From Acidimicrobiales bacterium (GTDB taxonomy: Bacteria; Actinomycetota; Acidimicrobiia; Acidimicrobiales; SKKL01), in NCBI GenBank assembly GCA_034521975.1, contig JAXHLR010000010.1:1-64000 (forward strand): a stretch of DNA of 64,000 bases, written 5' to 3'. Both the position numbers and the translations under genes were made by a program. Under the pieces are notes generated by a model that saw only the letters and a list, made by a program, of their open reading frames with translations, was not told the origin of the DNA and did not search any database. Positions within the stretch are counted from its first letter, which is position 1, and every line of letters begins with the position of its first letter. Below are positions 61,835 to 64,000 of this stretch, in pieces.

Positions 61835-62710
61835 GTGTACCCGTCACGATTCCAGTATGAAGCACCCACAACCGTCGAGGCGGCGATCGACCTGTTGCAC
61901 CGGGGCGGCGGCGAGGCCAAGGTCCTGGCGGGTGGCCAGAGTCTCATCCCGATGATGAAGCTGCGGTTCGCTTCACCCGAGCTGCTCGTCGACATCAACC
62001 ACATCCCCGGCCTCGACTACCACCGGGTCGACCCCGACGGGTCGATTCACATCGGTGCGCTGTGCCGCCACGTCGACCTCGAGCAGTCGACGACGTTGGC
62101 CGACGCACAGCCGGTCCTGGCGGCGGTTGCGCCGTTGGTGGCCGACCCCATCGTGCGCACCCGGGGCACCCTCGTGGGCTCGCTCTGCCACGCCGACCCC
62201 CAGGGCGACTGGGCGTCGGCCATGGTGGCCCTCGACGGCCAGGTCGTGGCCCAGGGCCCGCAGGGTCGTCGCTCGATCCCCGTCGCCGACTTCGTCGCCG
62301 GACCGTTCCAGAACGTGCTCGCCCACGACGAGGTGGCGGTCGAGGCCGTCGTCCCCGCCCCCGCCGGCACCCCGGCGGGCGGGTACCTCAAGCTCGAACG
62401 CCGCATCGGCGACTTCGCCACCGCCGGTGTCGCGGTGGCCCTCGACCTCGTGAACGGGTCGGTGTCCCGGGCAGGTGTCGGCCTCACCGGTGTCGGCAGC
62501 TCCACCATCGCCGCGACCGACGCCGCGCAGGCGCTGGTCGGGGCGGCACTGTCGCCCGACGCGATCAACCGTGCCGCCGACCTCGCGGCCGAGGCGGCCC
62601 AGCCCCGCAGCGACCACCGCGGCAGCGCCTCCTACAAGCGACAGGTCGTGCGCACCTTCGTGGTGCGCATCCTCACCAACGTGCTCGAATCCGACGAGAG
62701 GGCAGCCTGA
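61835..62710 (+). CDS. coxM: Molybdenum hydroxylase FAD-binding medium subunit (CoxM-like)
   Basis: 291 residues from GTG 61835 with GAGGAGCGCC upstream. FAD-binding PCMH fold: [18 protein letters not shown] for the pyrophosphate and [18 protein letters not shown], where the family usually has TIGGN-like sequence, for the isoalloxazine side. C-terminal CO-dehydrogenase-flavoprotein domain with [16 protein letters not shown]. Passes electrons from the iron-sulfur subunit to quinone or other acceptors. Overlaps coxS by TGATG. Confidence 0.9.
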   Translation: MYPSRFQYEAPTTVEAAIDLLHRGGGEAKVLAGGQSLIPMMKLRFASPELLVDINHIPGLDYHRVDPDGSIHIGALCRHVDLEQSTTLADAQPVLAAVAPLVADPIVRTRGTLVGSLCHADPQGDWASAMVALDGQVVAQGPQGRRSIPVADFVAGPFQNVLAHDEVAVEAVVPAPAGTPAGGYLKLERRIGDFATAGVAVALDLVNGSVSRAGVGLTGVGSSTIAATDAAQALVGAALSPDAINRAADLAAEAAQPRSDHRGSASYKRQVVRTFVVRILTNVLESDERAA

Positions 62711-63269
62711 TGACGAGTCTCTTCTCGGAGATCTCCCCCGAACCCGCGGCCGATGTCCCGGTCCGGCGCATCACCGTCACTGTCAACGGTCAACGCCGCA
62801 GCGCCGATGTCGAGCCGCGGTTGCTGCTCGCCCACCTGCTCCGTCAGGCCTTCCGCCTCACCGGCACCCACACCGGCTGCGACACCACCAACTGCGGTGC
62901 GTGCACCGTGTTGTACGACGGTCAACCGGTCAAGAGCTGCACGATGCTGGCCGTCCAGGCCGACGGTCACGAGGTGACCACGGTGGAAGGGCTGGCCGGG
63001 GCCAGCGAGCTGCACCCCGTCCAGGAGGGCTTCCGCGACGAGCACGGCCTCCAGTGCGGGTTCTGCACCCCCGGGATGATGCTGGCCGCCAAGGCGTTGC
63101 TCGACCGCAACCCCGACCCCACCGAGGACGAGGTGCGCTGGGCGCTGTCGGGCAACCTCTGTCGTTGCACCGGCTACCAGAACATCGTCAAGTCGGTGCT
63201 GTGGGCGGCGGACAAGATGCGCGGACCCGACACCGGCGGTGGAGGCGACCGACACGACGAGGAGCAGCC

Positions 63270-63273
<4 letters not shown>
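62710..63273 (+). CDS. coxS: Molybdenum hydroxylase [2Fe-2S] small subunit (CoxS-like)
   Basis: 187 residues from ATG 62710. Plant-type [2Fe-2S] cluster ligands in [17 protein letters not shown] with a fourth Cys in VKSC, and the second cluster in [11 protein letters not shown] and [10 protein letters not shown]. Slightly long at the N-terminus (about 20 extra residues). Transfers electrons from the molybdenum centre to FAD. The overlap with coxL is ATGA. Confidence 0.93.

Positions 63274-64000
<727 letters not shown>

Overview
The window is about 70% G+C by eye, almost fully coding, and carries markers of the Actinomycetota: the fhaA-fhaB-pstP-rodA-pbpA-pknB division/signalling operon with crgA beside it, PASTA and DUF2510 domains, YbaB-recR downstream of dnaX, and a recurrent TANNNT hexamer 6-11 nt before start codons that indicates leaderless transcription. 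A single PASTA kinase without pknA, crotonyl-CoA carboxylase/reductase and form-I-type cox gene order would suit an acidimicrobial lineage, but that placement is inference. I see no phage, transposase, CRISPR array or plasmid gene; this is chromosomal core and metabolic DNA.

Layout. 1-5.5 kb: a frameshift-riddled block (coxL-like C-terminus, cyclase family protein, TauE/SafE permease, isochorismatase-like hydrolase, acyl-CoA synthetase, CoxG-like protein). Nearly every gene here changes frame one or more times while almost every gene beyond 6 kb is intact, so low sequence quality near a contig end is likelier than real decay. 5.6-7.5 kb: nitroreductase, PQQ sugar dehydrogenase lipoprotein, tRNA-Leu. 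7.6-16.2 kb: the Ser/Thr kinase-phosphatase-FHA-peptidoglycan operon, glutamine amidotransferase, CrgA. 16.3-19.9 kb: thiolase divergent from a long-chain acyl-CoA ligase across a perfect palindrome. 20.0-25.7 kb: a stop-start-overlapping trio (GNAT-fold acyltransferase, pyruvoyl-dependent arginine decarboxylase, PRMT-like methyltransferase) behind a structured leader, followed closely by a large GGDEF/EAL protein. 25.8-36 kb: RDD protein, tRNA-Ala, USP, S9 peptidase, two divergent citrate synthases (one with an N-terminal HTH) sharing an operator-like region, YcaQ-type protein, nitroreductase, RF3. 36-45.7 kb: YibE/F, Fur-type regulator, two alpha/beta hydrolases, polyprenyl synthetase, XseAB, second GGDEF/EAL protein, serine hydrolase. 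45.8-51.3 kb: two tRNA-Ser genes around tadA, SRP RNA, ClC channel, dnaX, ybaB, recR. 51.3-51.8 kb: a hairpin-rich non-coding interval. 51.8-55.4 kb: thiolase, ccr, methylmalonyl-CoA epimerase and an AhpD-like protein (ethylmalonyl-CoA logic). 55.4-61.1 kb: lipoproteins and membrane proteins, including a tandem pair of His-rich membrane proteins of unknown function. 61.2-64 kb: a GGDEF remnant, then coxM-coxS-coxL running off the right edge.

The strongest candidate for an undescribed system is the 20.0-22.1 kb trio: amino-acid decarboxylation, acyl transfer and methylation encoded as one translationally coupled unit. Its decarboxylase is recognisable from the autocleavage Ser-Ser and surrounding motifs, but I know of no pathway that uses these three activities together. 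Second is the tandem His-rich membrane pair at 58.0-60.2 kb.
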